Source: JADJGC01 sp964617645
GTDB taxonomy: Bacteria; Zixibacteria; MSB-5A5; CAIYYT01
Direction of reading: 5' to 3'
NCBI GenBank assembly: GCA_964617645.1
Contig: CAZTYE010000011.1
Span: 60,285-124,284, forward strand
DNA length: 64,000 bases
Numbering within the stretch: the first letter of the stretch is position 1; every line of letters begins with the position of its first letter. Both the position numbers and the translations under genes were made by a program. Below, piece by piece: positions 54,219 through 64,000 of the stretch. The notes under the pieces were generated by a model, which did no database searches, was not told the DNA's origin, and saw nothing but the letters and a program-made list of their open reading frames with translations.

Positions 54219-54695
54219 TCAGTTGCGCGATCGCAGACGGATGGCGACCATCGCGATCGCCAGGATTACGATCATCCCGACGGCGATAATCGGTATTCGG
54301 CCCTGATCGCTCACGCCGGCGCGATCCGCCACCAGCACGATCAGCCCCAGTACCGCTGCGGCCGATGCCGCGACGATCGGCATGATGACCGGGTTGACGC
54401 CGTAATTGGTGCGATAAGGATCGAGATTGCCGCCGGAGTGCAGAGCGCGCTTGTCGACCCGCCGCTTAAAGCGAATGCGGTGATTGTCGAATTTTTCGAG
54501 CAGCTCCCAACCGTTCTGCGCTTCTTCCGCGACGACGCGCCTTACGACCTCCTGATTCGAGAATCTCCCGAAATGCGAGCGGACGATCTTAAACTCCCAG
54601 CCCTCGAGATCGCCTGCGGAGTAACCCACCATCGATTCCTCCTCTTGTTCGCGCCGGCGTTGCTGCGCGGCATGTGCGTAGATAAACGGACTCAT
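54219..54695 (-). CDS. Conserved hypothetical protein with two C-terminal membrane helices
   Basis: 158 residues from ATG 54695, where AAGGAGG lies four bases upstream. The soluble N-terminal part (WEFKIVRSHFGRFSNQEVVR, AQNGWELLEKFDNHRIRF) resembles DUF4177-like small domains. Two helices follow (VIMPIVAASAAAVLGLIVLV and IPIIAVGMIVILAIAMVAI). Function is unknown; it probably sits in the inner membrane with the N-terminus in the cytoplasm. Confidence 0.7.
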   Translation of the reverse strand: MSPFIYAHAAQQRRREQEEESMVGYSAGDLEGWEFKIVRSHFGRFSNQEVVRRVVAEEAQNGWELLEKFDNHRIRFKRRVDKRALHSGGNLDPYRTNYGVNPVIMPIVAASAAAVLGLIVLVADRAGVSDQGRIPIIAVGMIVILAIAMVAIRLRSRN

Positions 54696-54859
54696 CAGTC
54701 CTCCTTGATCTCATATTACGAAAACCGGCCCCTCCGGTTGCGCGAATCCGTGTCCGCCGTCGCCGGCCAAATGTGATTGACGGCAACCCGCCGGGAACGT
54801 ATTCGTATACGAAGTTAGTCCATTTAACTCGTTTCTTCAGCGGAAAGGAAAGCAATACC

Positions 54860-55243
54860 ATGTCCGAGCAAGCCAAGCGCAACGCCATTAATTGGTTCGA
54901 AATTCCCTCCGGCGACTTCAAGCGCGCCGTCAAGTTCTACGAAACAATCCTTGGCGCCTCAATGTACGTCAGCAAGATGGGGGATGTCGACATGGCATTT
55001 TTCCCGATGGATGAAGGCAAAGTCGGCGGCGCGGTGATTAAATGGGAGCATGGCAAACCCAGCGCCGACGGCACCATGGTCTATCTTAACGCCAACCCGG
55101 ATCTGGCTACGATTCTCTCTCGCATCGAGGCTGCCGGCGGCAAGATCGTCGCGCCCAAAACCCATATTACGCCGGAGATCGGCTACTTCGCGGTCTTCCT
55201 CGATTGCGAGGGCAACCGCGTGGCGTTGCATTCGCAAAATTAG
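54860..55243 (+). CDS. VOC-family glyoxalase/bleomycin-resistance-like protein
   Basis: 127 residues. INWFEIPSGDFKRAVKFYET opens a vicinal-oxygen-chelate module, followed by a second half with MVYLNANPDLATILSRIEAA and GYFAVFLDCEGNRVALHS. It is short, so likely a homodimer. Metal-binding positions are not clear, so the reaction (lyase, antibiotic sequestration or other) is unknown. A related but distinct VOC gene is at 55743. Confidence 0.85.
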   Translation: MSEQAKRNAINWFEIPSGDFKRAVKFYETILGASMYVSKMGDVDMAFFPMDEGKVGGAVIKWEHGKPSADGTMVYLNANPDLATILSRIEAAGGKIVAPKTHITPEIGYFAVFLDCEGNRVALHSQN

Positions 55244-55308
55244 TTGCAATTTGCCGATTAACGATGATCTTGGTGCAAACGCTTTTCGCTTGAAAGCCGG
55301 CACTGCTG

Positions 55309-55671
55309 ATGCGCACCATTGTAAATCTGGCCGCTACTATTGTGGATTACGTAGTCGACTTCGTTTATGACTTGTGCGAGAAGCTCAGAAGGCCGGGCGC
55401 TCCCGAACCATCGTCCCGGCCTCTCGACGATCCGGGCGACGGCTCGGCGTTCGAACGTCGTGAGCGTGAGCACCAAGCCTACGAGCGGGCGACGAAGGCG
55501 GGGTTTCTCATAATCTGCGGCGCGATCGTGCTCTGCGCAGTCATTTATGCTCTCTTTGCAATCTGCGATTGGCCCTTAGAATGGTTCTTCCTTGCGGTGG
55601 CGATTGTGTTCTACATCGCGATTTCGACCTGCCGCCGCTATGCCGAAGAGCCCCCCGGGGAAATGTTTTAA
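55309..55671 (+). CDS. Small membrane protein of unknown function
   Basis: 120 residues. A hydrophobic-rich N-terminus, a charged middle (AFERREREHQAYERATKAGF) and two C-terminal membrane helices (FLIICGAIVLCAVIYALFAI and WFFLAVAIVFYIAIS). I do not recognise it. No strong ribosome site was seen, so its existence is plausible but not firm. Confidence 0.5.
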   Translation: MRTIVNLAATIVDYVVDFVYDLCEKLRRPGAPEPSSRPLDDPGDGSAFERREREHQAYERATKAGFLIICGAIVLCAVIYALFAICDWPLEWFFLAVAIVFYIAISTCRRYAEEPPGEMF

Positions 55672-55742
55672 GGCACAAACAACGATGCCAACTTCAATGC
55701 ATGAACGGCTTTGTCTCCGGTCAGATAAGCAAGAAGACACTC

Positions 55743-56126
55743 ATGAGTGAAAAAAGCTTCGGCGCCATCGAATGGCACGATTTGACGGTTCCCAACGCCG
55801 ACGAAGTTCACGACTTCTACGCGGCCGTCGTCGGCCGGAAACCGCAGCCGGTTTCAATGGGCGACTACAATGATTGGGGTATGGCCGATTCGGAGACAAA
55901 TGAAGGACGCGCCGGCACCTGCAATCGACGCGGTACCAATGTCGATATTCCGGCGCAGTGGCTCATGTACATTCGCGTGGCGGATATCGACGCCAGCGCC
56001 CGTGAGTGCGAAACACGCGGCGGCAAGATCCTCGTCGGCCCGAAGAATATGGGGCTGGAAGCCCGTTACTGCGTGATTCAAGACCCGGCCGGAGCCGTCT
56101 GCGCGTTGTATTGGAGAAAGAACTAA
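55743..56126 (+). CDS. VOC-family protein (second copy)
   Basis: 127 residues from ATG 55743. IEWHDLTVPNADEVHDFYAA starts a VOC fold, then MYIRVADIDASARECETRGG and YCVIQDPAGAVCALYW close it. This N-terminus is of the AraC-effector/glyoxalase-like VOC type. It differs clearly from the protein at 54860, so they are not recent duplicates. Confidence 0.85.
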   Translation: MSEKSFGAIEWHDLTVPNADEVHDFYAAVVGRKPQPVSMGDYNDWGMADSETNEGRAGTCNRRGTNVDIPAQWLMYIRVADIDASARECETRGGKILVGPKNMGLEARYCVIQDPAGAVCALYWRKN

Positions 56127-56141
56127 TCGAAGGTCGAGGCG

Positions 56142-56540
56142 TTAAATCGGCAGCGACCGGCGGCCACTGAACAACCGGCGCATTCCCAGTCCGGCAAGCG
56201 CGCCCGCGATTCCGCTCGGGATACTGATCGCGCCGACCATGATCATTGCCAGCGGCCAGAGATTATGATGCGTTGGATCCGCCATCGTGTCGATGATGAT
56301 TCTTACGGCGTACGACAGCGGCCCGCCGCAACCCGCGGCGAATCCGCCCGCCAATGTCGGCGCAAAATCGCGTGCGGAGAAGATCACGCCCCCAATCAGG
56401 CTGCAAACCACGAATGCCAGGTAAGGCAGGCTCTCATTCAGCTCCTGATAACTCGGCGGCCACAACATCAGGCCGATCAAGAGCGCGACAACGATCGCCG
56501 CGATAATCAGACGCGCTGGGCTATTCGCTGCAGCTTTCAT
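56142..56540 (-). CDS. Four-helix membrane protein of unknown function
   Basis: 132 residues with about four transmembrane helices (LIIAAIVVALLIGLMLW, YLAFVVCSLIGGVIF, a Gly-rich one near 62-78, and LAMIMVGAISIPSGIAGALA), ending in a basic tail (RRLFSGRRS). No family recognised. Confidence 0.65.
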   Translation of the reverse strand: MKAAANSPARLIIAAIVVALLIGLMLWPPSYQELNESLPYLAFVVCSLIGGVIFSARDFAPTLAGGFAAGCGGPLSYAVRIIIDTMADPTHHNLWPLAMIMVGAISIPSGIAGALAGLGMRRLFSGRRSLPI

Positions 56541-56599
56541 ACAACGCCGAATGTGCTCTAATTTAGGTCGATTATCAACAACTTTTCGCGCAGCGGCAG

Positions 56600-57067
56600 C
56601 TACCAGGTGTTTTCACCGACGCTCTCTTCGCCGGAGCATCCCGAACCGGGAATCGACGTGGCGGTGTTTGCCCAGACTTCACCGGTCGAAGCCTTGTAGG
56701 CCCAGCCGCCGCGTGTGCCGACGACCACGCCGCGCGTAACGCCCGTAACGATGGAGTCGGGGGCGTTTGCCTGAAACGGATTCGGTGGAATTTTGAAATC
56801 CATCACGCAGCCGACCCGCCGCAGCGAATCGATGGCGGGAAATTGCGCTGCGCCTGCGCGCACGATGCGTTGGGTATAGTAAGTGTTGATGCCCGAACGC
56901 AGTCCGCCAAGCGCGCCTCTGCAGGCGCCCTTCTTCGCGTCCAGCACGAGATCCTGGTACTTGGCGACCGCAAATGTCGAGAGGATGCCGAGAACAACGA
57001 TGATGATCACGATCTCAATCAACGTGAAGCCGCGTTTGTCGCCGGAGCAAATGGGATCTGGGGTCAT
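56600..57067 (-). CDS. Type IV pilin-like/type II secretion pseudopilin
   Basis: 155 residues from ATG 57067 (a TTG at 57103 is also possible). The prepilin peptidase site and helix are clear: a basic leader with DKRG, then FTLIEIVIIIVVLGILSTFA, with the conserved Glu5. The globular part has Gly-rich loops (GVTRGVVVGTRGGWAYKAST) and two cysteines near the end. It stands alone with no pilus assembly genes around. Confidence 0.9.
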   Translation of the reverse strand: MTPDPICSGDKRGFTLIEIVIIIVVLGILSTFAVAKYQDLVLDAKKGACRGALGGLRSGINTYYTQRIVRAGAAQFPAIDSLRRVGCVMDFKIPPNPFQANAPDSIVTGVTRGVVVGTRGGWAYKASTGEVWANTATSIPGSGCSGEESVGENTW

Positions 57068-57142
57068 CGACAATGCCTTGCCACGATATTCTTTCGCTGA
57101 CAAGATTGTCGGCAGTCTTCGCCCGATCCTTGAATCGCGCCG

Positions 57143-57931
57143 CTATTTTGCTTTCAAGTCGCCGCTCAGCATTGTAATCGCGCGTCCGCGCAGCAGCACC
57201 CGCTCGCCCCGAACGACAACGGTCATTTCGCCGCCGCGGGCCGAAGCTTGATAGGCGCTCAGTTCGGACTTGCCCAATCGGGTAAGCCAGTAGGGCCCGA
57301 GCGCGCAATGTGCCGAGCCGGTCACCGGATCCTCATTGATCCCTACCGCCGGCGCGAAAAACCGCGATACGAAATCGTACCGCCCGTCATCGGCACGCGC
57401 CGTGACCACAATCCCTTGCGTCGGCAGTTTCGCTATCGCCGCGAAATCGGGCGCCAGCTCCCGCACTTTCCGCGCGGTGGAAAATTCGGCCAGCGTCTTC
57501 TCCCCGAATCCGGCGACATTATCCGGCTCGGCGCCAAGCGCCGCCGCGATCAACGATCGCTCCAGTGAAGGGGTCGCTTGGTAAGCGGGGAAGTCCATCT
57601 CAATCATGCCGTCCACAAAGCGACAAATCAATTCGCCGCTCAGCGTCGCAAAACGCAGCGGCTGGTCTTGGGGCGCACCAAGTTCCGACCAGAGAACGTG
57701 CGCGCTGGCAAGCGTAGCATGACCGCAAAGCTTGACCTCTACGGCGGGCGTGAACCAGCGCAAACGATAGCGATCACCCTCGCGCCGGAAAAATGCGGTC
57801 TCGGCAAGATTCAATTCGCGCGCAATCTTGAGCATCGTCGAATCTTCGAGCGGCGCTTCAAGCGGCACGACGCCGGCCGGGTTACCGGCAAATGGGGTAG
57901 TTGTAAACGAATCAACCGTGAACAGGCGCAT
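57143..57931 (-). CDS. PhzF-family isomerase
   Basis: 262 residues; GGGAGG precedes the ATG. FAGNPAGVVPLE, NLAETAFF with the proposed catalytic Glu45, LCGHATLASAHVL and EDPVTGSAHCALGPYW are the four PhzF signatures. PhzF-fold enzymes isomerise dihydroaromatic or related small acids; most genomic copies have unknown substrates. No phenazine genes are present. Confidence 0.92.
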   Translation of the reverse strand: MRLFTVDSFTTTPFAGNPAGVVPLEAPLEDSTMLKIARELNLAETAFFRREGDRYRLRWFTPAVEVKLCGHATLASAHVLWSELGAPQDQPLRFATLSGELICRFVDGMIEMDFPAYQATPSLERSLIAAALGAEPDNVAGFGEKTLAEFSTARKVRELAPDFAAIAKLPTQGIVVTARADDGRYDFVSRFFAPAVGINEDPVTGSAHCALGPYWLTRLGKSELSAYQASARGGEMTVVVRGERVLLRGRAITMLSGDLKAK

Positions 57932-58038
57932 GCAAACCTCCCGGCGCTTCGGCGTTGAAGATTGTCACGACGGTTGTGAAACTTCTTCGTATATCATTCA
58001 CAGGAAATCTACGCATCTTTTCGTTGGAGGTTGCTCTG

Positions 58039-58398
58039 ATACGTAAAGTCAATCTGATGGAAAAGTTCGGCCTGATCGCTAAATACGAGAATCCGAAAAT
58101 CGTCGGCGAACTGAACGGCCAATATGTCAAACTCTCCAAACTCAAGGGCGAATTCGTCTGGCACAAGCACGAGCACGAAGACGAGCTTTTCTACGTCGTG
58201 AAAGGGCAGTTGCGCATGAAGCTCCGCGACGCCGAGTTCGTGCTCAACGAAGGCGAGTTTTTCATCGTGCCACGCGGCGTCGAACACAACCCGATCGCCG
58301 AACCGGAGTGCTTCATCATGCTCTTCGAACCGAAAACCACCCTCAACACCGGCGATGTGCTCAGCGAAAAGACGGTGGCGGAGCTGGAGTGGATTTAG
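58039..58398 (+). CDS. Cupin-domain protein with a probable ATA start
   Basis: 119 residues. FVWHKHEHEDELFYVVKGQL and FFIVPRGVEHNPIA are the two cupin motifs with His, His, Glu and His metal ligands. Related proteins usually begin M-x-KVNL-x-EKF; here that segment reads IRKVNLMEKF, placing the start on ATA 58039, eight bases after GGAGG (58026-58030). A CTG at 58036 is also possible. ATG 58057 would drop the conserved N-terminus, and ATG 57955 would add an unconserved stretch. It overlaps the convergent gene by four bases. Confidence 0.75.
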   Translation: MRKVNLMEKFGLIAKYENPKIVGELNGQYVKLSKLKGEFVWHKHEHEDELFYVVKGQLRMKLRDAEFVLNEGEFFIVPRGVEHNPIAEPECFIMLFEPKTTLNTGDVLSEKTVAELEWI

Positions 58399-58778
58399 TT
58401 GCTGCGTAATGACGGCGCACTCACCCAGCCCAACCCGATCATGATGATCGGAATAATCAAATAGGTAAGCGCGATATCCGCCAGATAGTCGCCAAAACTC
58501 ATTTTCATCGGCCCGGTCAGCATCAGCGGCAAGTCAATCAGGAAGTTGATCGCAAACCAGATCCCCCCGACCAATAACGCCCCGCAGGCGTCGATCGGGG
58601 CCGAACGTCTCACAAAGAGCGATCCCATGACCACGGTCATCGCCGCCAGTGCGACGGGCATGATCGATTCGAACAGCGGTCGCGATGTTTCTCGCAGCGG
58701 AAACGCCATGAAGGCAACAACGAATGTCACCGCCCAAATGATGATGCCATACAGGATAACTTTGCCGAGTGATTTCAT
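58395..58778 (-). CDS. Multi-pass membrane protein of unknown function
   Basis: 127 residues from ATG 58778. About four transmembrane helices (VILYGIIIWAVTFVVAFMAF, a second near 40-58 (IMPVALAAMTVVMGSLFV), GALLVGGIWFAINFLIDLPL, and LTYLIIPIIMIGLGWV). No family recognised. The longer frame to 59030 would invade the HEAT gene and is rejected. Confidence 0.65.
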   Translation of the reverse strand: MKSLGKVILYGIIIWAVTFVVAFMAFPLRETSRPLFESIMPVALAAMTVVMGSLFVRRSAPIDACGALLVGGIWFAINFLIDLPLMLTGPMKMSFGDYLADIALTYLIIPIIMIGLGWVSAPSLRSN

Positions 58779-58855
58779 TCTTTCCAACTCCTGCTCGCGA
58801 TTGCTTGAATAGTTCAACGAAACTTCGCATCGACGCATAACTATGCACGGAGCCG

Positions 58856-59503
58856 TCAACCGACACCGACTCCATGTTTGGCCAAAAACTTCTCCGCCGC
58901 ATTCCTCGTACTCGCTCTCGTATTTTTGCGGAGCCGGTTCGCCAGAACGCGCAATTCCTCCTTGTTCGTCACGCCGTTGAAAATTGCGTCGAATGTCTTT
59001 ATCACCTGCCCCAGTGCGATGTTCAAGCACTCTGCGGTTTGGTACCTTGCGCCTTCGACTCTCAGAAGTTCTTTGACCACGCGATCGGCGGTTGCCGGCT
59101 GCCGGCAGCCGATTATCGCGCTGCCCTTGATAATGTTAGTGGCGGTGATGAGACTTGGTCCTGTGATCGGTGCGTAATAGCTGTCCCAGATCTTTTCGAA
59201 CTTTCCCGAAGAGTCAACGGTCGTCAAGTTGGCAAGAATGAATATGGCCCCCCACTTGAGAAAAGTCTTGTCACTGTCAATGCGGGACGCGAATACGTCG
59301 AAATGCGGATAGAGCAATGCGGGGGAGAGGGAACTCAAGCGCCGGAGGACCTTGTCGCAGCCATATCTAACGGTCGCCCTCGAGTCATTCAGTCCGGTAA
59401 TGAGCGTCGAAAGTAACTCGGGGTGTCTTTGGACTTTGGCTGCTACCTTCGAAACATCAAAGTCTTTCCTGCAGACCTCGCTGGTAAGTCTTGTTTCAGT
59501 CAT
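58856..59503 (-). CDS. HEAT-repeat-like protein
   Basis: 215 residues; AGGAGGAG lies just before ATG 59503. Helical-repeat composition (ELLSTLITGLNDSRATVRYG, LKWGAIFILANLTTVDSS) suggests an alpha-solenoid of HEAT/Armadillo type that binds protein partners. No enzyme domain. It is cytoplasmic because it lacks a signal peptide. Confidence 0.7.
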   Translation of the reverse strand: MTETRLTSEVCRKDFDVSKVAAKVQRHPELLSTLITGLNDSRATVRYGCDKVLRRLSSLSPALLYPHFDVFASRIDSDKTFLKWGAIFILANLTTVDSSGKFEKIWDSYYAPITGPSLITATNIIKGSAIIGCRQPATADRVVKELLRVEGARYQTAECLNIALGQVIKTFDAIFNGVTNKEELRVLANRLRKNTRASTRNAAEKFLAKHGVGVG

Positions 59504-59668
59504 CTCGCTCCTCCTCGGATGCTCGACCAGTGACGCTGCACCGGCGGTAGGTGACAACGCCCTGCGCCGACAAATCGAACCTCAAGTCCATCATCGACAG
59601 ATAAATAACCAACGGCGACGGGAGCGCAATCACATTTGGCCTTATCGCTCAACCAGAATTGACAGCAG

Positions 59669-60916
59669 CTACTCTTCGTCGAGGGCGATGTATCCTAATG
59701 AAGCCAAAAACTGGCGCACTCGCTTTCCAGCTGCCGCTCGATGAGCAGGGTCCATCACGAAAATGTGCCCTGCACCTTCAAGAGACATCAACTCGCACCG
59801 ATTTCCGGCAGCCGTCATCTCCTCGTGAAACTGTTGAGCGGTATAGTACGGGCAATTCCGATCCAATGTACCGTGCAGCAATAGCGATGGAGGAAGCCCG
59901 GAACGGACATTGTGAATCGGAGAACAATCATCCGGTTTCACTCGCGATTGAACCTGGGACACGAACCAAGGATCGAGAGTCGGGTCGTAGCAGGCATAGT
60001 AGAGTATCAAGGCATTGGGTACTGAACTGGTGTTTCGGTCCTCTGAGGATTCGTCCAGTGTATCGATCATGGCCGCACACAACGCCAGATGCCCACCAGC
60101 AGATGCTCCGCACACCACAATCTTCGTCGGATCGATCCCGAGGCTGTCGGCGTTTTGTCGCAACCAGCGAACCGCCGACTTTGTGTCTGCAATCGCTTCC
60201 AGTGGGGACGTCCCGTGACGATCGTAGATTCGGTATTCGACCGCTACTGCCACCATTCCACGCTGAGCGTAGGCTTTGCAAGCCCCGAATTGCCACGCCG
60301 GCGTCCCCTGATACCAACTACCGCCGTGTAGATAAACGATCACAGGTCTTCGATCGTCCGGCTTCCAATCGCCGGGTTTGAAGATATGAGCGTCAAGAGC
60401 AAAAGCCCCGACGGTCTTGTAGACTTCAATTTGGTGGTCGTAGTATTCGGTCGAATCGCGCACGTAGGTCTCTCTGATTGCTCGTACCATCGACGAGTCA
60501 GTGCAATGCGCGAAAAATATTTCGAGAATTGGCGCTACGTTTTTGCAGCCGTAGTTCTCGAGTTGATCGGTGGCCACCTGATTTAGCCAAAAGTTCTTCA
60601 CCGGTTCGGAAGAAAACGTCCTGTGCACGGCACGAATTTTGGCAAGGTGCCATTGGTTGTCGTAATGCCGAAGAAGCGTATCACTCGCCAGTTCGGAAAA
60701 GACCAACTCACGAAGGTAGCGCCCGACTACCCGGAGGGCCTGAGGATCGTGCACTTGATTCGTGTCGTTCAGTTCTTGGGGCGAGAGGGTGAAGTCCGCT
60801 GCAGCCTGATCAACGGCTACCGTGCAGCGCCAAGCCGCCGAGAGCATCAGCGTGAGGCAAAAGATGGCGATTCGAGCGGTCACTATCAGAGAACTCCGCT
60901 GTGCATGCGTGAGCAC
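59669..60916 (-). CDS. Secreted alpha/beta hydrolase (esterase/lipase-like)
   Basis: 415 residues. A hydrophobic N-terminus (IVTARIAIFCLTLMLSAAW) suggests export. The hydrolase domain from about 170 has the oxyanion motif YLHGGSWYQG, the nucleophile elbow VCGASAGGHLAL (Ser), LLHGTLDRNCPYY with the acid Asp, and GAGHIFV with the catalytic His. The HGGSW type groups with carboxylesterases and BD-FAE-like proteins. The substrate is unknown. The start (GTG 60916) is uncertain; ATG 60847 is an alternative. Confidence 0.8.
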   Translation of the reverse strand: MLTHAQRSSLIVTARIAIFCLTLMLSAAWRCTVAVDQAAADFTLSPQELNDTNQVHDPQALRVVGRYLRELVFSELASDTLLRHYDNQWHLAKIRAVHRTFSSEPVKNFWLNQVATDQLENYGCKNVAPILEIFFAHCTDSSMVRAIRETYVRDSTEYYDHQIEVYKTVGAFALDAHIFKPGDWKPDDRRPVIVYLHGGSWYQGTPAWQFGACKAYAQRGMVAVAVEYRIYDRHGTSPLEAIADTKSAVRWLRQNADSLGIDPTKIVVCGASAGGHLALCAAMIDTLDESSEDRNTSSVPNALILYYACYDPTLDPWFVSQVQSRVKPDDCSPIHNVRSGLPPSLLLHGTLDRNCPYYTAQQFHEEMTAAGNRCELMSLEGAGHIFVMDPAHRAAAGKRVRQFLASLGYIALDEE

Positions 60917-61026
60917 AACCTCGTCACTAACGCGATTTCAGTCTCTCGTCAATCAGAACGGTCCAGATGCATTGTATCGGCATGTCGCCATTGGTCCGCC
61001 CCAAATCAGCGGGCGCGGCACAACGC

Positions 61027-61644
61027 CTAACCTGCTGAGCGCACCGGCTGACGAATCACCGTCTTGACCTCGTGCGGCGGCACTTGCGTCGGATCAACCA
61101 GATAAATTTCATGGTGGTGCCCGTTGGGGATCATTTTCTGCGATGGCAGGAAATCGTCGTGAAGCCGGGCTATGGTCGGGCCAACCGCACTCGGCGGGCC
61201 GACATACATGATCTGCGCGCTGAGTCCCTCAGGATAGCTTTCGAGCCGAAGGCTATTTGGTGGCTCGCCCAGTTTTGACTTCGCTTTAGCAACGGCGTCA
61301 TCGAACATCGCGGTTGTCAACCAATCCGGCTCGTAAACGATCATCATCCGCCAGTTCAGCTTCTCCCGCTTCCCGCTTTTGAAGTCTTGGATGTCGTCAG
61401 CCCACCAAAGCGCTTCAAGCGGGGGTGCGACAAAATTCTTTCCCATCCGTTCCCGAGCGATAGGCTTGAGTGGATCGATCACGGCGAATAGCCACTTTGT
61501 GGCATGGTTCAGAGCGGTTCGGTCCGCAGCGCCTTTCCCGTCGATCATGATGAACCGCATCTCCGGGACATCCACCATCGTGAAGTTCTCGACTGGCGGG
61601 AGGTACAACTCCTTCAGCTTGGCCGCCATGATACTATCTTTCAT
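61027..61644 (-). CDS. GyrI-like small-molecule-binding domain protein
   Basis: 205 residues from ATG 61644 (ATG 61629 also possible). MRFIMIDGKGAADRTALNHA and the later EALWWADDIQDFKSGKREKL and IPNGHHHEIYLVDPTQVPPH match stand-alone GyrI-like proteins. The family folds like the effector domain of BmrR/Rob regulators. Here there is no DNA-binding domain, so it may sequester or hydrolyse small molecules. TATATT lies ten bases before the ATG, so the message may be leaderless. Confidence 0.85.
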   Translation of the reverse strand: MKDSIMAAKLKELYLPPVENFTMVDVPEMRFIMIDGKGAADRTALNHATKWLFAVIDPLKPIARERMGKNFVAPPLEALWWADDIQDFKSGKREKLNWRMMIVYEPDWLTTAMFDDAVAKAKSKLGEPPNSLRLESYPEGLSAQIMYVGPPSAVGPTIARLHDDFLPSQKMIPNGHHHEIYLVDPTQVPPHEVKTVIRQPVRSAG

Positions 61645-61743
61645 GTACCGTAATATACATGGGTGAACATCGGAGTCAATTGCTTTCAACCTCGTCGCAA
61701 ATCTGAACATGCAAAAAAATCCAAAAAAATCATCCCAACCCCC

Positions 61744-61771
61744 TTGACAAGCGACTTGCCATACGTATATT
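61744..61771 (+). promoter_or_regulatory. rrn promoter
   Basis: TTGACA at 61744-61749, a 16-bp spacer and TATATT at 61766-61771: a near-consensus promoter suited to a strongly expressed rRNA operon. It is divergent from the GyrI-like gene. Confidence 0.85.
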
Positions 61772-62029
61772 GGTCGTCCGCTGATCGGGCAGTAGCTCTC
61801 TAACAAGGGATTTATACTGTGACCGGTGGCGCAACAGGCTCCCGGTGAGGGAGACTTTTCGCTCCTTGACAAGAAAATAGTGTGCCAGCGAAAGCTTGTG
61901 ATACGGGCAAGGCATCAAAGAGCAATCTTTGGCGCCCTGTCAAACACAAACAGCTTATCCGAACGATGTGACCTCAGACTCGTCTGAGCGTCACGGAACT
62001 TCGACATATAGCGTAGGAATCAAATTTTT
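61772..62029 (+). ncRNA. 16S leader with the 5' arm of the processing stalk
   Basis: About 258 nt between promoter and 16S. Bases 61871-61899 (AAGAAA, AGTGTGC, GAAAGCTTGT blocks) are complementary to 63973-64000 beyond the 16S gene, so they form the RNase III-type stalk that brackets pre-16S. I do not see a clear boxA. Confidence 0.75.

Positions 62030-64000
<1,971 letters not shown>

Noticed and set aside
58779..59030. Upstream extension of the membrane protein at 58395-58778
   Set aside because: It would overlap the HEAT-repeat gene and is an unconserved Arg/Glu-rich stretch; ATG 58778 directly precedes the first membrane helix.
61866..61871. Second TTGACA upstream of 16S as a possible P2 promoter
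   Set aside because: No acceptable -10 box 15-19 bp downstream, and the bases belong to the processing-stalk arm.

Overview
The window reads as a chromosomal segment of a GC-rich, Gram-negative-type bacterium. The best guess is the FCB superphylum, most like candidate phylum Zixibacteria. The evidence is secreted proteins ending in FPNPFNP-type (FlgD/Por-like) C-terminal domains, non-cellulosomal dockerin tails with the LINYIFAGG signature, a split B12-dependent mutase with MeaB, and a PEP-CTERM protein. This placement is inferred from protein style, not from a 16S search; the 16S gene at the right end would settle it.

Layout. 0-9.5 kb: housekeeping genes (partial TolB-like gene, HAD phosphatase, mtnA, rnhB-yraN, rqcH facing yicC-gmk-rpoZ-topA). 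9.5-12.3 kb: a two-domain kinase/pseudokinase and a secreted protein, both on the minus strand. 12.4-17.9 kb: the tightly overlapping tilS-hpt-ftsH-folP-cdaA run, ending in the c-di-AMP synthase. 18-21.7 kb: two dockerin-bearing secreted proteins, one an M43-like metalloprotease with thrombospondin type 3 repeats. 22-32.9 kb: rmuC, a membrane coiled-coil protein, pfkA, two tRNAs with their own promoter and terminator, a zinc-ribbon coiled-coil protein, guaB, the RNase P RNA, recJ, meaB and the large mutase subunit. 33-38.7 kb: the B12-binding mutase subunit, a membrane-anchored P-loop NTPase-TPR protein of foreign-looking composition, acyl-CoA dehydrogenase, an MBL hydrolase and a PilZ protein. 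38.8-50.4 kb: two more secreted proteins, Smr, a tandem pair of transglutaminase-like proteins (one intact, one dead), a MerB-like lipoprotein and fumC. 50.5-61.7 kb: mostly small accessory genes (DUF5655, DUF1801, RRM protein, PEP-CTERM protein, VOC proteins, pilin-like protein, PhzF, cupin, HEAT, esterase, GyrI-like). 61.7-64 kb: rrn promoter, leader, 16S rRNA and a hairpin-rich spacer; 23S is not reached.

Functional themes. Translation and RNA quality control are well represented (TilS with its probable tRNA-Ile2 substrate, RqcH, YicC, RNase P RNA, 16S). MeaB plus the split mutase and acyl-CoA dehydrogenase suggest short/branched acyl-CoA metabolism. CdaA (c-di-AMP) and PilZ (c-di-GMP) point to two cyclic-dinucleotide circuits. 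Several exported proteins carry either dockerin or cohesin-like/FlgD-like modules, so an extracellular assembly network is possible.

Main points for a second look: a 16S processing stalk whose 3' arm lies almost 390 nt beyond the mature 16S end, with eight hairpins between; hpt and a cupin gene that seem to start at ATC and ATA behind strong GGAGG sites; the NTPase-TPR protein; the active/dead transglutaminase pair; the kinase-pseudokinase fusion; a MerB-like lipoprotein; and a mutase with a mixed substrate-specificity residue pair.
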